Below are positions 18,940-29,053 of a stretch of 31,230 nucleotides of DNA, piece after piece. Source of the stretch: Nymphaea colorata. Lineage: Eukaryota; Streptophyta; Magnoliopsida; Nymphaeales; Nymphaeaceae. The stretch is taken from assembly GCF_008831285.2 (NCBI RefSeq), contig NW_022205183.1:1-31230 (forward strand), written 5' to 3'. Position 1 is the first letter of the stretch, and each line of letters starts with the position of its first letter. Below the pieces are notes generated by a model that worked only from the letters and a program-made list of their open reading frames with translations, was not told the DNA's origin and did not search any database. Both the position numbers and the translations under genes were made by a program.

Positions 18940-19349
18940 TTTTAAAAGTTTGAAACACCAAACTTTCAATATTTTTCTATACCGCATATAGAATAAAAAA
19001 GATGTTTAAGTTAAAATAAAATGCACCAATGATAAACATAGCCCTTGGGTTGATTACCCCCGGTAAAGGCGCTGGGAATGGTTGATCCTCGTACCGACGG
19101 ACGAGTCCCTTTCTTTCTTATTTCAAAACAAAACCTCATTTTTCTGGAGCACTCCAAAACCAATGAAAATTTTGGGATGCAAACACCTTTCTTCTCTTTT
19201 CCCAATTTTTCTAGTTTCCCGAATCATTTAGTCAGAGGCGTTAGAAAATTGACACATAAAGATGATGCTCCACCTTGATGTGGAACTCAGGAAAGCACAC
19301 AGCTGAAAGTTGATAGAAAAAAACCAAAAAGGTGAAAAAAAAAACTCAC
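18940..19349. other. Gene-free DNA right of the viral insertion
   Basis: No gene is seen. A segment at 19052-19160 (GATTACCCCC... to a CCCTTTCTTTC tract) resembles, in inverted orientation, part of 20130-20246, and may be one arm of a transposon. An AG|C junction at about 19301 on the minus strand could be a splice acceptor, but the sequence after it does not continue an HMG box. Confidence 0.4.
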
Positions 19350-19469
19350 AAAAAGATGAAGAAGGAGCTAGGAATTTGCCTGGCCTTGTTAGGGTCCTTC
19401 CCTTTCCCTTTCTTAGCAGCTCTCTTCCCAGCTCTGTCGCTCCCAAAGACCTTCATCTTTGTTCCCATC
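19350..19469 (-). pseudogene. Isolated HMGB-like exon
   Basis: On the minus strand a 120-bp exon-like segment is bounded by a splice acceptor (TGATTTCAG) and a donor (GTGAGT at 19349-19344). It encodes a basic stretch ('RAGKRAAKKGKGKDPNKARQ') followed by 'IPSSFFIF'. A Lys-rich region leading into a DPNKPKRP-like motif and an aromatic pair is the start of the HMG box in plant HMGB chromatin proteins. The rest of the box was not found in flanking sequence on either side. It is therefore a fragment, possibly captured by a transposon, although a long-intron gene cannot be excluded. Confidence 0.62.
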
Positions 19470-20279
19470 CTGAAATCACAAGTTACTCCATATGATCTCC
19501 CAAAAACCTCAAAAAAAAACCATAGGAAAACAAAATCTGATTTCCTTGTGGTGGGCAATGGTGGGCAATGGTGCTACCTTGTGTCGAGCTCCAGACAAGG
19601 AAGAGAGTTATGGATTTTTTTCATTTTTTTGGCTTCCCTCCTTTATTGCCTTCTCCAATCATCTTGAGACTCTTCATTTCTTTGCGGTCTTCTTCGTTGA
19701 TTTGATCCTTGTGTGAAATTTTTGGAATAATTTTTTTTATTTCTTTCATAAATTTCCACTTCTGTATTTCTTCACTCCTATCAATGGCTTTTGTGATTGC
19801 AATCGGATTTGGTGTTCTTTTCCCTTGTTGCAATCGATTTTTTTCTCCGACCTGCTGAGTTTATGTTGATTGATTATTAAAATTGGATGAAACCAAAGCG
19901 GATTGAGCCGATGGGTGAAAGCAGCTACGCTCTTCCTTCGTTCTTTCCAATCCCAATGTATAAAAACAAATTCAAAATTAGCATACAAATTCATGAGATC
20001 GCGATGCATAAAAGCTTGATGAGTAAAAAAAAACCATAATTTTACTTCTTAAAAATATGTTTAAAAATGTGACCTTTTTAAACAACAAAAATTTGGTCCA
20101 ACACGCCTATGAGCTGATTGTTCGCACCCCACTTATCACGGCGTGGGCTGGGAAGTTTGCAAGTGAAGCAGGAAAAATCAAGTTTTTCTTGAAAATAGAT
20201 TTCAAGAGAAAGGGAACCTCCCTTGCCACCATTAATGGGGGTAATCGATACGAGATCTGAATTTTCTCAAGGTTGACAA
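19470..20279. other. Gene-free DNA around the HMGB-like exon
   Basis: No further exon of an HMGB gene could be identified. ORFs on both strands lack motifs. The segment 20130-20246 contains the possible inverted partner of 19052-19160. Confidence 0.4.
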
Positions 20280-21790
20280 GTTTTTTGTTTTTCTGCACCA
20301 TGTGTGAGGATTGGAATTCAGATTTTTAAAGTTCATTTCAAGCAAAGACTTGGATTTGATTGAAAATATTTCTGTACTTCAAAAGTTTGAAGATTGGGAG
20401 TTCATCCTTGAAAAGTAATTTTTTAATTAGTCATTGATTTTTAGCAATTGAGCCTTGAGTTGGTCCCAAAAATTGCAATTTAGAAATGGAAATTGAGAAT
20501 CAGAATATTGGATTTTGAATCAAATTGGGGATTGGGTAAATTTGAAGCTTTGTTCTTGAAACTAGGATCTTGGAATTGAAAATTGAAAGTTTGACCTAGA
20601 CTTTAGAATTTCAAAGACAGTTTGGAATTTTAGGGTTTGAAATGTGACTTGAAAATTCTTGGAAGCCTTGGACCCCGAATTCTGTTTGGAAGTGAAAATT
20701 GAATTTGGAAAAATTGGATTGAATAGTTCAAGTCTAGCTGAAATTTTTGAGAATCGGATCTTTGAGATTGAAATTTTGGGTTCAGAAGGGTTGGAACTCG
20801 ACCAATTCAAAATTTTTGAAAACATCTTTGGTTTTAAGATTTTGATATTTGGATCTAGTTTTGGTATTTTGAGAGATTTGATTTGATTAGGTTGGTTTTG
20901 ATCTTGAAATGAGATTAGAAAATTGGAAATTGAGAGAACAAGTCTAGTTTTAGAAGAATTTTCCTGATTGGAAAAATTGGAATTTCGATTTTTTTTTAAT
21001 TTTATTCAAGATTATGAAAATTTGTTTCAGTAGATTTTTGGATTTGAAAATCGGTTTGATTTTGAGAAATATCCAATGGAATAATTTTGAAAGTTCAGGT
21101 TTTATGTCCATGTTGAAAATTTTGTGCTTCTGCGTCAAAATAAGCAAGGTGGTCAAGTTTTTGTCATAATATGACTTAATCATGGTAGCAACTCCAACTT
21201 GATTCACCAAGATTTTAGTGAATATTAGGGGGTGCATTCATGAAGTGAGTCCATGTATGTATAAAATAAACTATATGATATTCATGCTTGACTTTATTTC
21301 TCTCCATGCATAATTAAATTTGATCTCACATACACATAGGTCCATCATGGAGGTGGAAAATATAAGATGTTCACCAATCCCATCCTTGATGTGGAGGAGG
21401 TGTTTGGAGGTGTTGTCTCTGAGCTTAGGTTTTGAAATTTTAGTTTTCGAAATAGGATTTCAAAATTCATTTGATAGGCTGATTTCAGCTCATTTTTTAC
21501 TAGATCCTGGGCAAAAGGAATTCACTTGTTTGAAAATTTGGATGAATTGAGCTTTGACAAATTTTCTCTTTGGGTAGCAATATCAATTTTGTGAAATCCT
21601 CTAGGATGAAACATTTTGAAAAATTTATTCTTGAATTTTGATTTTGGAAATAGCTTGACTATATTGATTTTGGAAAATGGCATGATTTTGGGAGATGGTT
21701 GGATTTTTTGAAATAGGTATTGCCGAATGGGTTTTGTAGAAAATTGAATTTCTTTTTTGGTTTTGGACTTGATCAAAGTCTTTGTTAATT
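20280..21790 (+). repeat. C-poor degenerate repeat domain
   Basis: About 1.5 kb of the plus strand is made almost wholly of A, T and G. It contains innumerable variants of short words such as 'TTGGAATTT', 'GAAAATTG', 'TTTTGAAATT' and 'GATTTTGA'. Cytosines are scarce, so the strands are strongly skewed. No exact tandem period can be fixed by eye, which suggests a very old, diverged simple or minisatellite array. ORFs in it on both strands are compositional. Confidence 0.7.
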
Positions 21791-22484
21791 GCTGATTTTC
21801 AAAATCATGGTAATTTCTGAAAATTTCACCAACACACTAGACAGAAGTGTCGGTGTAAGGTATCATTGGCATGACCTAAACATAGGTAAACATTGACTAT
21901 TATCAACGTCCTCTCACATCGGAAATAATCTATTATTTCGAACATGTTAGTGGCCTGCGATAAGAACTCTACTGACAACAGGACAGTCCATTGGTAAAAT
22001 ATGATTTTTCATCCATTTAAATAATTTGGTGGACACTTGATGAGTGGCTAAAAAGGCTGGGGACGAGCAACATTCAAATATCTAAATAAAATAGTCAAAT
22101 AATCAAAATAATATTCTACGAATAAGTGTACTTGAATTAGAGTGGTCCAAATTTGATGCGAAAATCCGGCCACAAAGCGCTGGAATCCGGTGATAACAAA
22201 AATTAGGGTAAAATGGGGGTTTTGTAATTGTGTAGACATTTTATATAAATTACTAAATCAAGTTGAACGTACTACTAAGGTGAACAAACATTGTTCCAAA
22301 ATTTCACGTTGAAACCTCATTCCTAGCTTGCCGCAACAACCATGGAAAGCCTCCATGATCCACCTTGGCTAAAGTTTAAACAAGGGCACTTGCAAAGTGA
22401 TCTAGGGACAGTCATCATCTCTTGGCTATGAGGGAACCCTCTACAAGCAGATGACAAGCTCAGCAGTCTGCTCTCACCTATGCA
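21791..22484. other. Gene-free DNA
   Basis: I see no gene motif. Near 21835-21860 there is a short inverted pair (ACACTAGACAGAAGTGT). Confidence 0.4.
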
Positions 22485-22674
22485 GGGGCAGAGCCAAGGG
22501 GGGCCCACAAGGGCGTTGGCCCCTCTTAAAAAAAAAAAAATTAAATTTACAAGTAAATTTTAGAAATTTTCACTTGTCTTATATAAAAATTTTGAAAAAT
22601 TATATTTCGGCGCGTGTCAAAATTTAAAAACTTTAATTTGGTCCCCCTCATAAAAAAATTTCTAGCTCCACCCC
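22485..22674 (+). mobile_element. MITE-like repeat, copy 4 (forward)
   Basis: This copy shows both family ends well: GGGGCAGAGCCA at the start and TAGCTCCACCCC at the end, which are imperfect inverted complements of about 12 bases. Inside are GTTGGCCCCTCTTAAAA, an AT core with ACAAGTAAATTTTAGAAATT, and 'AACTTTAATTTGGTCCCCCT'. The length is about 190 bp. Confidence 0.8.
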
Positions 22675-23678
22675 AGTACTTGGTAGCTTCAACCACCACC
22701 AGGAAGGCATACGAGATTGAAGTAATGGTCAAATCCCTGTCTGAGCATCCTTCATGCTTCTTCGCACCTCCCTGTAGCCAAGCAATCATTACTTACCGAC
22801 TGGCATGATATTTGCAGGCCTTCTTCCATGGATTATGCAAGAAGACGTGCATCGTTAGATCCTAGAGAGCACGATACTTGGGACTTGGATGGTGAGAGGC
22901 CCACTCATTGGTCCTTGCGAACTAGTCCCATTTTAAAGGGAGTGGGTTGATGTCGTCCCCACTTAACTTGCATCTGTCACTCTACCCTTGAACCGGCTCC
23001 TACATGCCACACTTGACAAGAGCCATCATACATGTTCATGGAGGCTATCTCATGGTCCAGACCTTAGTATGGGTCCACGCGCTTCTCAACACTTGCCTGC
23101 ATCCACTTATTGTAGCATGTCTGTCTGCCTCAGGAAGAAGTTAACCCAGCAACTCTAGCAGTCAAGAGTGAACCGGCCATGCCAGCCCAGTGCCCAACTC
23201 TAGCAACAAGGCTTGGAGTGAAAGTTGCAAGCTATGCTTTAAAGGAGAGGAGGATATTTTGGTAACTTATTAAAAAAAATGTCTTTTATAGTCTTTTTAC
23301 TTTTTTCTATTTGCAATTTTGTCTTTATAAAAAGTTCGCTTAATGTATCTGTACCGATTCAAGCCAAAAGACAATGCTTTCTATTTGACCCAAACAGGAC
23401 TGCATTTATGATTTATACATGGTACCTGCTGGTTTGGGACGATATTCACATAATTGGTATTTGTTTTCAATTACAAAAAATCAAATGAGAGAGACGGTCA
23501 TCATTTTGAGTAAGTTAAAACAGCTAGACAAGACTCTGTTTATTTATTTATGCATAAATGGTATGCCAGTTCAGTTCAACAACACTTCAGTTTGCCGAAC
23601 CCAAATCAAACAAGAGGGAGAGGGAGAGAGAGGAAGAAGAGGCAACGAAATGGAAACACACATATTTGACCAAAATAA
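22675..23678. other. Gene-free DNA left of the NLR relic
   Basis: No gene is recognised. About 23245-23345 resembles 25725-25815 (see the LTR-like pair). A GA-rich tract lies at about 23615-23642. Confidence 0.4.
23245..23345 (+). repeat. LTR-like direct repeat, left copy
   Basis: The segment from TAAAGGAGAGGAGGATATTT through GTCTTTATAAAAAGTT aligns with 25725-25815 in the same orientation. Shared features are an A-rich run, a GTC(C)TTTTATA/CAAT-like stretch and a TATAAAAAG box. Similarity is moderate and about 100 bp long. This could be remains of two LTRs or two copies of another element. Confidence 0.45.
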
Positions 23679-24690
23679 TTAATCTATGAATAATCTTTTC
23701 CCAAGATGGTCCATTAACTCCTGTGGCAGATCGAGTGCAGGACAGTTGCAAATGTCCAACCGTTGAAGTTTCGAGAGGCAGGCGACCTGTTGCTGTGCAT
23801 CGGTGGGACACATTGCTTCATTTTGTAATGTCATTCACGTCCACCAGAGACTTCAGACTAGGGAAGTTAGAAAGCATCAGCTTTCTTAGTTTCGGGAGGC
23901 ATTGCCAGTGGCCTCCCAAGCTGATGTCCTCAGAGAAACATTCTAGGATCAATTCCTCCAGTTGAGAGAGACCCCACACCGACTGAGGGACCCTTCCCCA
24001 TTTGACCTCCTCATCAACATTATTGTCTCTCAAATACAGACATGTAAGGGAGGGTAGAAATGTTGGTACTTGTGATGGCAATGGCGATGGCAGTAGTACA
24101 GCTGATTCTGAATCCAACCCCAACTCAATGAGGTTAGGTAGTTGCTGAAGCAATTTCCATCCCAATCTTGCACTTGGGCAATTCCACACTGACAGCCTTT
24201 GGAGCAGACTCGCTTGACCCTCATACCCCGCCAGCTCCAATAGAGCGTAAATCCAGCCTTCTGTCTGCATCTTTGGACATTTGTAAAAGTGCGCCTCTCT
24301 TAAGCATGGCATATAAGTAAATGTTGATTCCCAGTTGGGAAAATTATTCACGCTCAGTTTCTCAAGTGAAGGAAGGCGAGGAGGGAGCTGCTTTAGAGCG
24401 TTTAGGTCAGACAACCAGAACCTCTTTAAAGCTGGCATGCGATCATCAGCTACTTGCTCTACCCTCCCACATCTCTTCACCTCCAACGACTCCAATGCAG
24501 GCATGTTAGCGAGAGTCTTCAGCTTTTCACATCTGCACACATCCAATGACTCCAATGCAGGCAAGTCACCAATCGTGTTGAGCCCATGACACTCCCAAAT
24601 ATCCAAGGACTTCAGCAAAGGCATGCTCTGTAATTCACACAATGTTGGGCAGTCGATTTTGATTCTCCAGTCTATAAGAGTTTTTAACCT
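23679..24690 (-). pseudogene. NLR leucine-rich-repeat domain relic (copy 3, longest)
   Basis: The minus strand encodes about 290 residues of tandem leucine-rich repeats of the irregular plant NLR type. Repeats include 'LKSLDIWECHGLNTIGDLPA', 'LESLDVCRCEKLKTLANMPA' and 'LESLEVKRCGRVEQVADDRM'. Later ones include 'LQRLSVWNCPSARL' and 'LEELILECFSEDISLGGHWQ'. The frame is open from about 24690 to TGA at 23818, but has no natural start and no NB-ARC upstream, where a minisatellite begins. After the TGA, coding similarity resumes in another frame ('CPTDAQQQVACLSKLQRLDI', then 'LDLPQELMDHLGKRLFID') and ends at TAA, 23681-23679. Alignment with copy 1 shows an 8-base and a 9-base gap here. The 8-base gap explains the shift. 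LRRs of this type sense pathogen signals in the cytosol. Confidence 0.88.
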
Positions 24691-24704
24691 TTTTTTATCT
24701 AGGG

Positions 24705-24965
24705 CATGATTTTGGATCTGTAGGTTGGAATTAGATTTGGTTCTGGACCTGAGGTTCCAGTTTGGATCTGAACCTTTGAATTTGGATCTGAATTTGGCAC
24801 TAAGGCTTAGTTTTAGATCTAGAGCTCAGTTTTAGATCCAGATTGGGATCCAGGGATCTATTTTTTTATCTAAAGTTGGGATTTGGATCCAAATCTGGAT
24901 CTAAGGCTTGGCTTTTGGATCTTGACTTGGGAGTTTAGATTGGGTTTAGATCTAGATTTGACATG
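24705..24965 (+). repeat. TTTGGATCT minisatellite
   Basis: A degenerate array of the words TTTGGATCTG, TTTAGATCTAG and 'TTTGGATCC', spaced roughly every 12-30 bases for about 260 bp. GATC occurs many times. It directly abuts the 5' (upstream) side of the LRR relic, so the NLR gene is cut off here. Confidence 0.8.
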
Positions 24966-25159
24966 GATTATCAGCCTAGATTGAGGTAGGGCCTGGGTTG
25001 AAAGTTTACATTTAAATTCAGATGAGTTCCAAAATATAGTCGGTAACCAAATTAGAGGGTAATTGGATCAGAACTGTGATAAATTGAAGTATTTGGGACC
25101 CAAAATTGTTGAAAATAATTGTGAAAATGCTAGATATATATTAACCTTCAAAATTTGGG

Positions 25160-25640
25160 GGTAATTACAAGGTTCAGCAAATTTATTAGGATCCAGTAGA
25201 ATCTCATTGGGGATCTATCAAGAGAATATTAAGATTCTTAATAGCTACTGTTCATTATGGTCTAATCTTCAAATTTCAAACCACCCAAGAAAAGAAGTTC
25301 ATATGTATAGTGATGCGGATGGGGCGGAATGCCCAAATGTTCGATCGATGGTCAACATTTATGCAGCCTTCTTGGGACTGAATTTTGTTGTAGGAAGTTC
25401 AAAGAAACAGCAAGTTGTTTCTCAGTCTAGCATAGAGGCTGATCGAACGTCATGCAGTGGCCAACATAGCAGATGATGCAACGTGGTAGACAGTTTTCTA
25501 GTTGAACTTGGAATAAGAACAAAAAAGTCTGCCATCCATATGGTGTGACAATGTGAGTGCAAAATATTTTCCAACTTTTTCATAAGCTCTCATGACTATC
25601 ATGTTACTCGAAGCAAGCTTAACATAGGAGCATCCTTATC
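25160..25640 (+). pseudogene. Ty1/copia RT-RNase H relic
   Basis: The plus strand carries the C-terminal region of a Ty1/copia polyprotein with several frame changes. 'ESHWGSIKRILRFLIATVHY' resembles the end of the copia RT connection domain. A shifted frame then reads MYSDADGAECPNVRSMVN and 'SSKKQQVVSQSSIEAD', the start of copia RNase H (YSDADWAG- and SSKKQ-like blocks). Further 3', 'LVELGIRTKKSAIHM' and 'YHVTRSKLNIG' are its decayed end. It shares the family with the relic at 6.5 kb but is a separate insertion. Confidence 0.85.
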
Positions 25641-25724
25641 GGCCCAGCACCTAAGGGTTTGGTACCTGTTTCTTGGACAGAAAGAAAGTTGTGTGCACCT
25701 AGGGCACGTCACGCACTAAAGGAT

Positions 25725-25815
25725 GGAAGGACAATTTGGTCATTTGTTTAAAAGAAACGTCCTTTACAATCTTTTTATGTTTGTCTGTATAAAAAGTTTT
25801 TTTCCTGTGTGAACT
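25725..25815 (+). repeat. LTR-like direct repeat, right copy
   Basis: Partner of 23245-23345. It follows the copia RNase H relic by about 90 bases, the position expected for a 3' LTR. The start and end of the LTR could not be fixed. Confidence 0.4.
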
Positions 25816-27162
25816 AAGTGTATTTTAGTCATTAACCATAGTTGCGCACGGAAATTTATGCACCAGTATGGCGCATATAATCAGGTTTGCTATTTGAGGC
25901 TTCCCTTCTCAGTTTATTGGACAACCCATGGCATGATGTAACTTCTTCAGTGACACACTGGACCTCAGTCTTGTCCCTTAGTTCTCTTTCAGCTGGTGGA
26001 AGAGGCAAAACCAGCTTCAATTCCTAACCACAATTATTGATGTTCGATGAGTTGAGCCAACTCTAGTTCACTCTTGACCTCTCTTAGTTAAACTCGGATC
26101 AAGCTCAACTCATCTAATAAACAAGTCGTGTTTGGGTTAAAGTTAAGTAAACGAGTAGAGTTCGAGCTTGGCAAGCTCAACTTACGTAAACTTGAGTAAG
26201 ATCACTTGAGTAAGATCAATAAGATAACATGTAAAAGATTATTTAGAATATCATCACGACAATAAACAGCTACATCGGATTTCCTCCTTCCCAGAAAGTT
26301 CCAACTCTCAAATTCTAATTTCGCTGTTTCTACTTGTGTTCAAATTGATTTTTTTTTTAAATAATGGTCCGGCTAAGCTTCAGCCCAATCTTAGCCTGAG
26401 TTTAGCATCAGCAGTTTGAGTTCGAGCCAAATTCGAGCCAACAGATATAAGTATATCGTAACTTCTCTCTGCATATGCTTATATCTCATCTTGATCTTGT
26501 GTACCGTTTGGCAACAATAACAGTATGTAACTATTCCATATATTCTGTCCCAAATATTATGCACATTTATGTAAGATTATGTTACAACATTCCATGAATC
26601 TGCCCACCCTAAATATGAGGGTAGATACATACAACAATGATATACTGTTGTGCTTACCGGTTGACCCCTACTTCCTGCTTTGTTTCTAGAGTTGCAAGCA
26701 TTTAAATGATATTTTCATTATTATTATTTTTTGGAGCTAGATTTGGTGGTTATATAAGTTTGTGTTATTTTTAGTCTTATGTGAAATAATTGCTTATTTG
26801 TGTGCTTTAACTTATGTATGCTGGATTCCTGTCATTCCAGTAACATAGTGATCGAAATACTAGAATCTGTAAGTGATGGTCACATCAACTGGATCAGTGA
26901 TTTATTATCAGCTATAATATGTATGACCAATCACCAGGTTTGATTACTCGCATGAAGCAAGATACGAGCATCAGAAATGTATGTGGAGCATACTAAGTGC
27001 GTGACTGAATTTTTATACTCTTGTACAGGCCTGAATGTGACAAACAACATTTAGGAAGCACTTTGATAAAAGTGAGATCCATTTAATTGATCAAAACATC
27101 AATAGAATATGTTACGAAACATTGCCAAAGGAAGCTCATTAAATTCATGTTCTTTTGTTGCT
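25816..27162. other. Gene-free DNA with decayed 'gagttcgagc' repeat
   Basis: At about 26040-26440 the DNA has many variants of GAGTTCGAGC, AAGCTCAACT and AACTCGGATCAAGC on both strands, a composition common in decayed plant transposons. The rest is AT-rich with no recognisable gene or RNA. Confidence 0.5.
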
Positions 27163-27304
27163 ATGACTTTCGATTGTTGATTTTTGGCTTTTGCCTTTAA
27201 ATTATTGGGTAAATCATTAAGCTATGTTCATTTATTTATGACTTTCGATTGTTGATTTTTGGCTTTTGCCTTCATATTATTCGGTAAATCATTAAGCTAT
27301 GTTA
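27163..27304 (+). repeat. 67-bp tandem duplication, 75-bp period
   Basis: The segment starting ATGACTTTCGATTGTTGATT at 27163-27229 is repeated at 27238-27304, with an 8-base spacer. The copies differ at only three or four positions (CTTTAAATTATTGGG versus CTTCATATTATTCGG), so the duplication is fairly recent compared with most repeats here. Confidence 0.95.
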
Positions 27305-27422
27305 ATGCATTGAGATATGGCACCCCTGACTATTAAAATTCGTCAACAACTTACAAGATATTATGTATCAAGCCAAAATTACTAGTAGTACTTTAGACGG
27401 ACCAACAGTTACAATACACACC

Positions 27423-27595
27423 AGGGACGGATGCACGGCACCAGCAGGGGGCTTGGTCCCCTACCCCCAAATTTAAAAAAAAATCAAACATTGATATGTA
27501 ATTTTCATAAATTTTAGTTTAACGTATATAAAAAATTTGAAAATTTCTATTTTGGTCTCTATTAAAATTTTGAAACTATAGTTCGGTTCTGACAC
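27423..27595 (+). mobile_element. MITE-like repeat, copy 5 (forward)
   Basis: The core AATTTTAGTTTAACGTATAT, followed by AAAAAATTTGAAAATTTCTA, 'TTTTGGTCTCTATTAAAATT' and TTTGAAACTATAGTTCGG, matches copy 2 closely. The outer ends are more degraded: GGGACGGATGCACGGCACCAG at the start and no clear CCACCCC end. Confidence 0.75.
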
Positions 27596-28307
27596 ACACA
27601 TTCTAACATATAGAGCACTGATATGATTGTGGAAGTAATGTTGATCTTATTTTTCTTGTGGATTAAATATTTGAGTACTGGTCATGCTATGAGACACCAA
27701 AAAATGATTGTCAAATAATATGCTTTTTGGCTTTTTTAGTGTTACGTAGAAATTAAGCTTTCTTTTTGTGCAGTTTAACTGCTAACATGTATCTGTGCGT
27801 TTTGCTTTGTTTCTTTTTGTGTGCTTTTGAACGGTTGAGTCAATTTTTGGCAAACATCACCGTGAATATCAGCATTAATTGCAACTCTCCTGATCTTTCT
27901 ACATTGTATAGATTGATTTTGCTGGGACCTAATCCCCAGCAAGCTGTTCATGCAAATAAATTCTGCTTTTGACTAGCAAGTAAACCAATCAAATGACAGC
28001 ATTTCTTTCACTTCTGTTTTGAGAAATTTGGTGGTGATTCTGCTGTCGACTGCTGAATGTTTGTTTCTTGGTCCTGATCTTGCAGCAGCATGCAGCATTA
28101 CGTGCCTCAAATTAATCCTGAAGTTCTTTCTTGAATTCAAAAGTTCCAGCGTAACCGAGAAACCATTTCTAAACGAGGTATATGCATAAGCAACTACATG
28201 GTTGAACTGTTAAATTTCCATAGAATAGATGCTTGATCCATGCAAATACTAACGGAATTCTGTTTTTATCTTAATTTTTAAATTTTGGAGATACATAAAC
28301 GGTAGTC
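27596..28307. other. Gene-free DNA
   Basis: No coding motif or repeat is recognised. An ORF at 27.77-27.97 kb has no domain. Confidence 0.4.
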
Positions 28308-28440
28308 ATGGATATTACCAGTTGCTTAATATATATATATTATATATATATATATGTATATATATATATGTATATATATATGTATATATATATATTATAT
28401 ATATATATATGTATATATATATTAAGAAACTGGTGATAGT
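28308..28440. repeat. TA-rich hairpin
   Basis: The left arm TATTACCAGTTGCTTAATA and right arm TATTAAGAAACTGGTGATA are inverted complements with two or three mismatches. Between them lies about 95 bases of TA microsatellite (28328-28422) with regularly placed TATG interruptions. The whole can fold back as one long hairpin. Confidence 0.85.
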
Positions 28441-29053
28441 CATGCCTGTCCGGTACTTGCATGAAGAGGAGTTGAAGGTTTACTGCTTTGGAAAGTGTTG
28501 GATTCACAGTTCTATGTCCAGCGGCATGGCCGTTTGCATGGAGCAGACTTTTTATTGTGTAACCGGTACCTTATTTCCCTTTGCCACTTTTCAACTCTAT
28601 TCAATTTCAAACCAAAGTTGTCAATTGTTAACTTGTTTTTTATATATCCAAAATTAGGTTTCTACCATAAACACGAATATCGTTTTTCTTTTTAAACAGC
28701 GAGGTCTTTCTATCTTATAATACAGTGAGAATGAAAAATAAAATACAAAAAATACAAAAAAAATATATGGCAACTTTTTAAAAATTTTGAAAAAATTGAA
28801 AAAAATATGAAAAAGACAGGAAAACCATTTTTCCATTTTGGCATTTTTTCAAAAAAGATAATCGTTTTGCCGTTTTATTCAGTGGACTTAATTTTTGTGT
28901 TTTATAATTGTTTTTTCAAAAAAAAAAGATGCATTTTTATGATTATATTTACTACCTAATTTTGGTTGTCATCTCTCACAACCTATATGTAACTGGTCGT
29001 TGTCGTCAGTCATGAAATGTTTGCTACTGCTCGTTGCTTGATTAGTGTAATAT
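28441..29053. other. Gene-free AT-rich DNA
   Basis: The stretch 28735-28860 is a run of A-rich words (AAAAATTTTGAAAAAATTG and similar). No gene is seen. Confidence 0.4.

Noticed and set aside
20057-20301. ORFs on both strands near 20.1-20.3 kb (64-67 codons)
   Set aside because: No recognisable domain. The segment is better explained as a possible inverted arm of a transposon.
28322-28657. 111-codon ORF beginning with a Tyr/Ile repeat
   Set aside because: The first third is translated TA microsatellite and the rest shows no motif.
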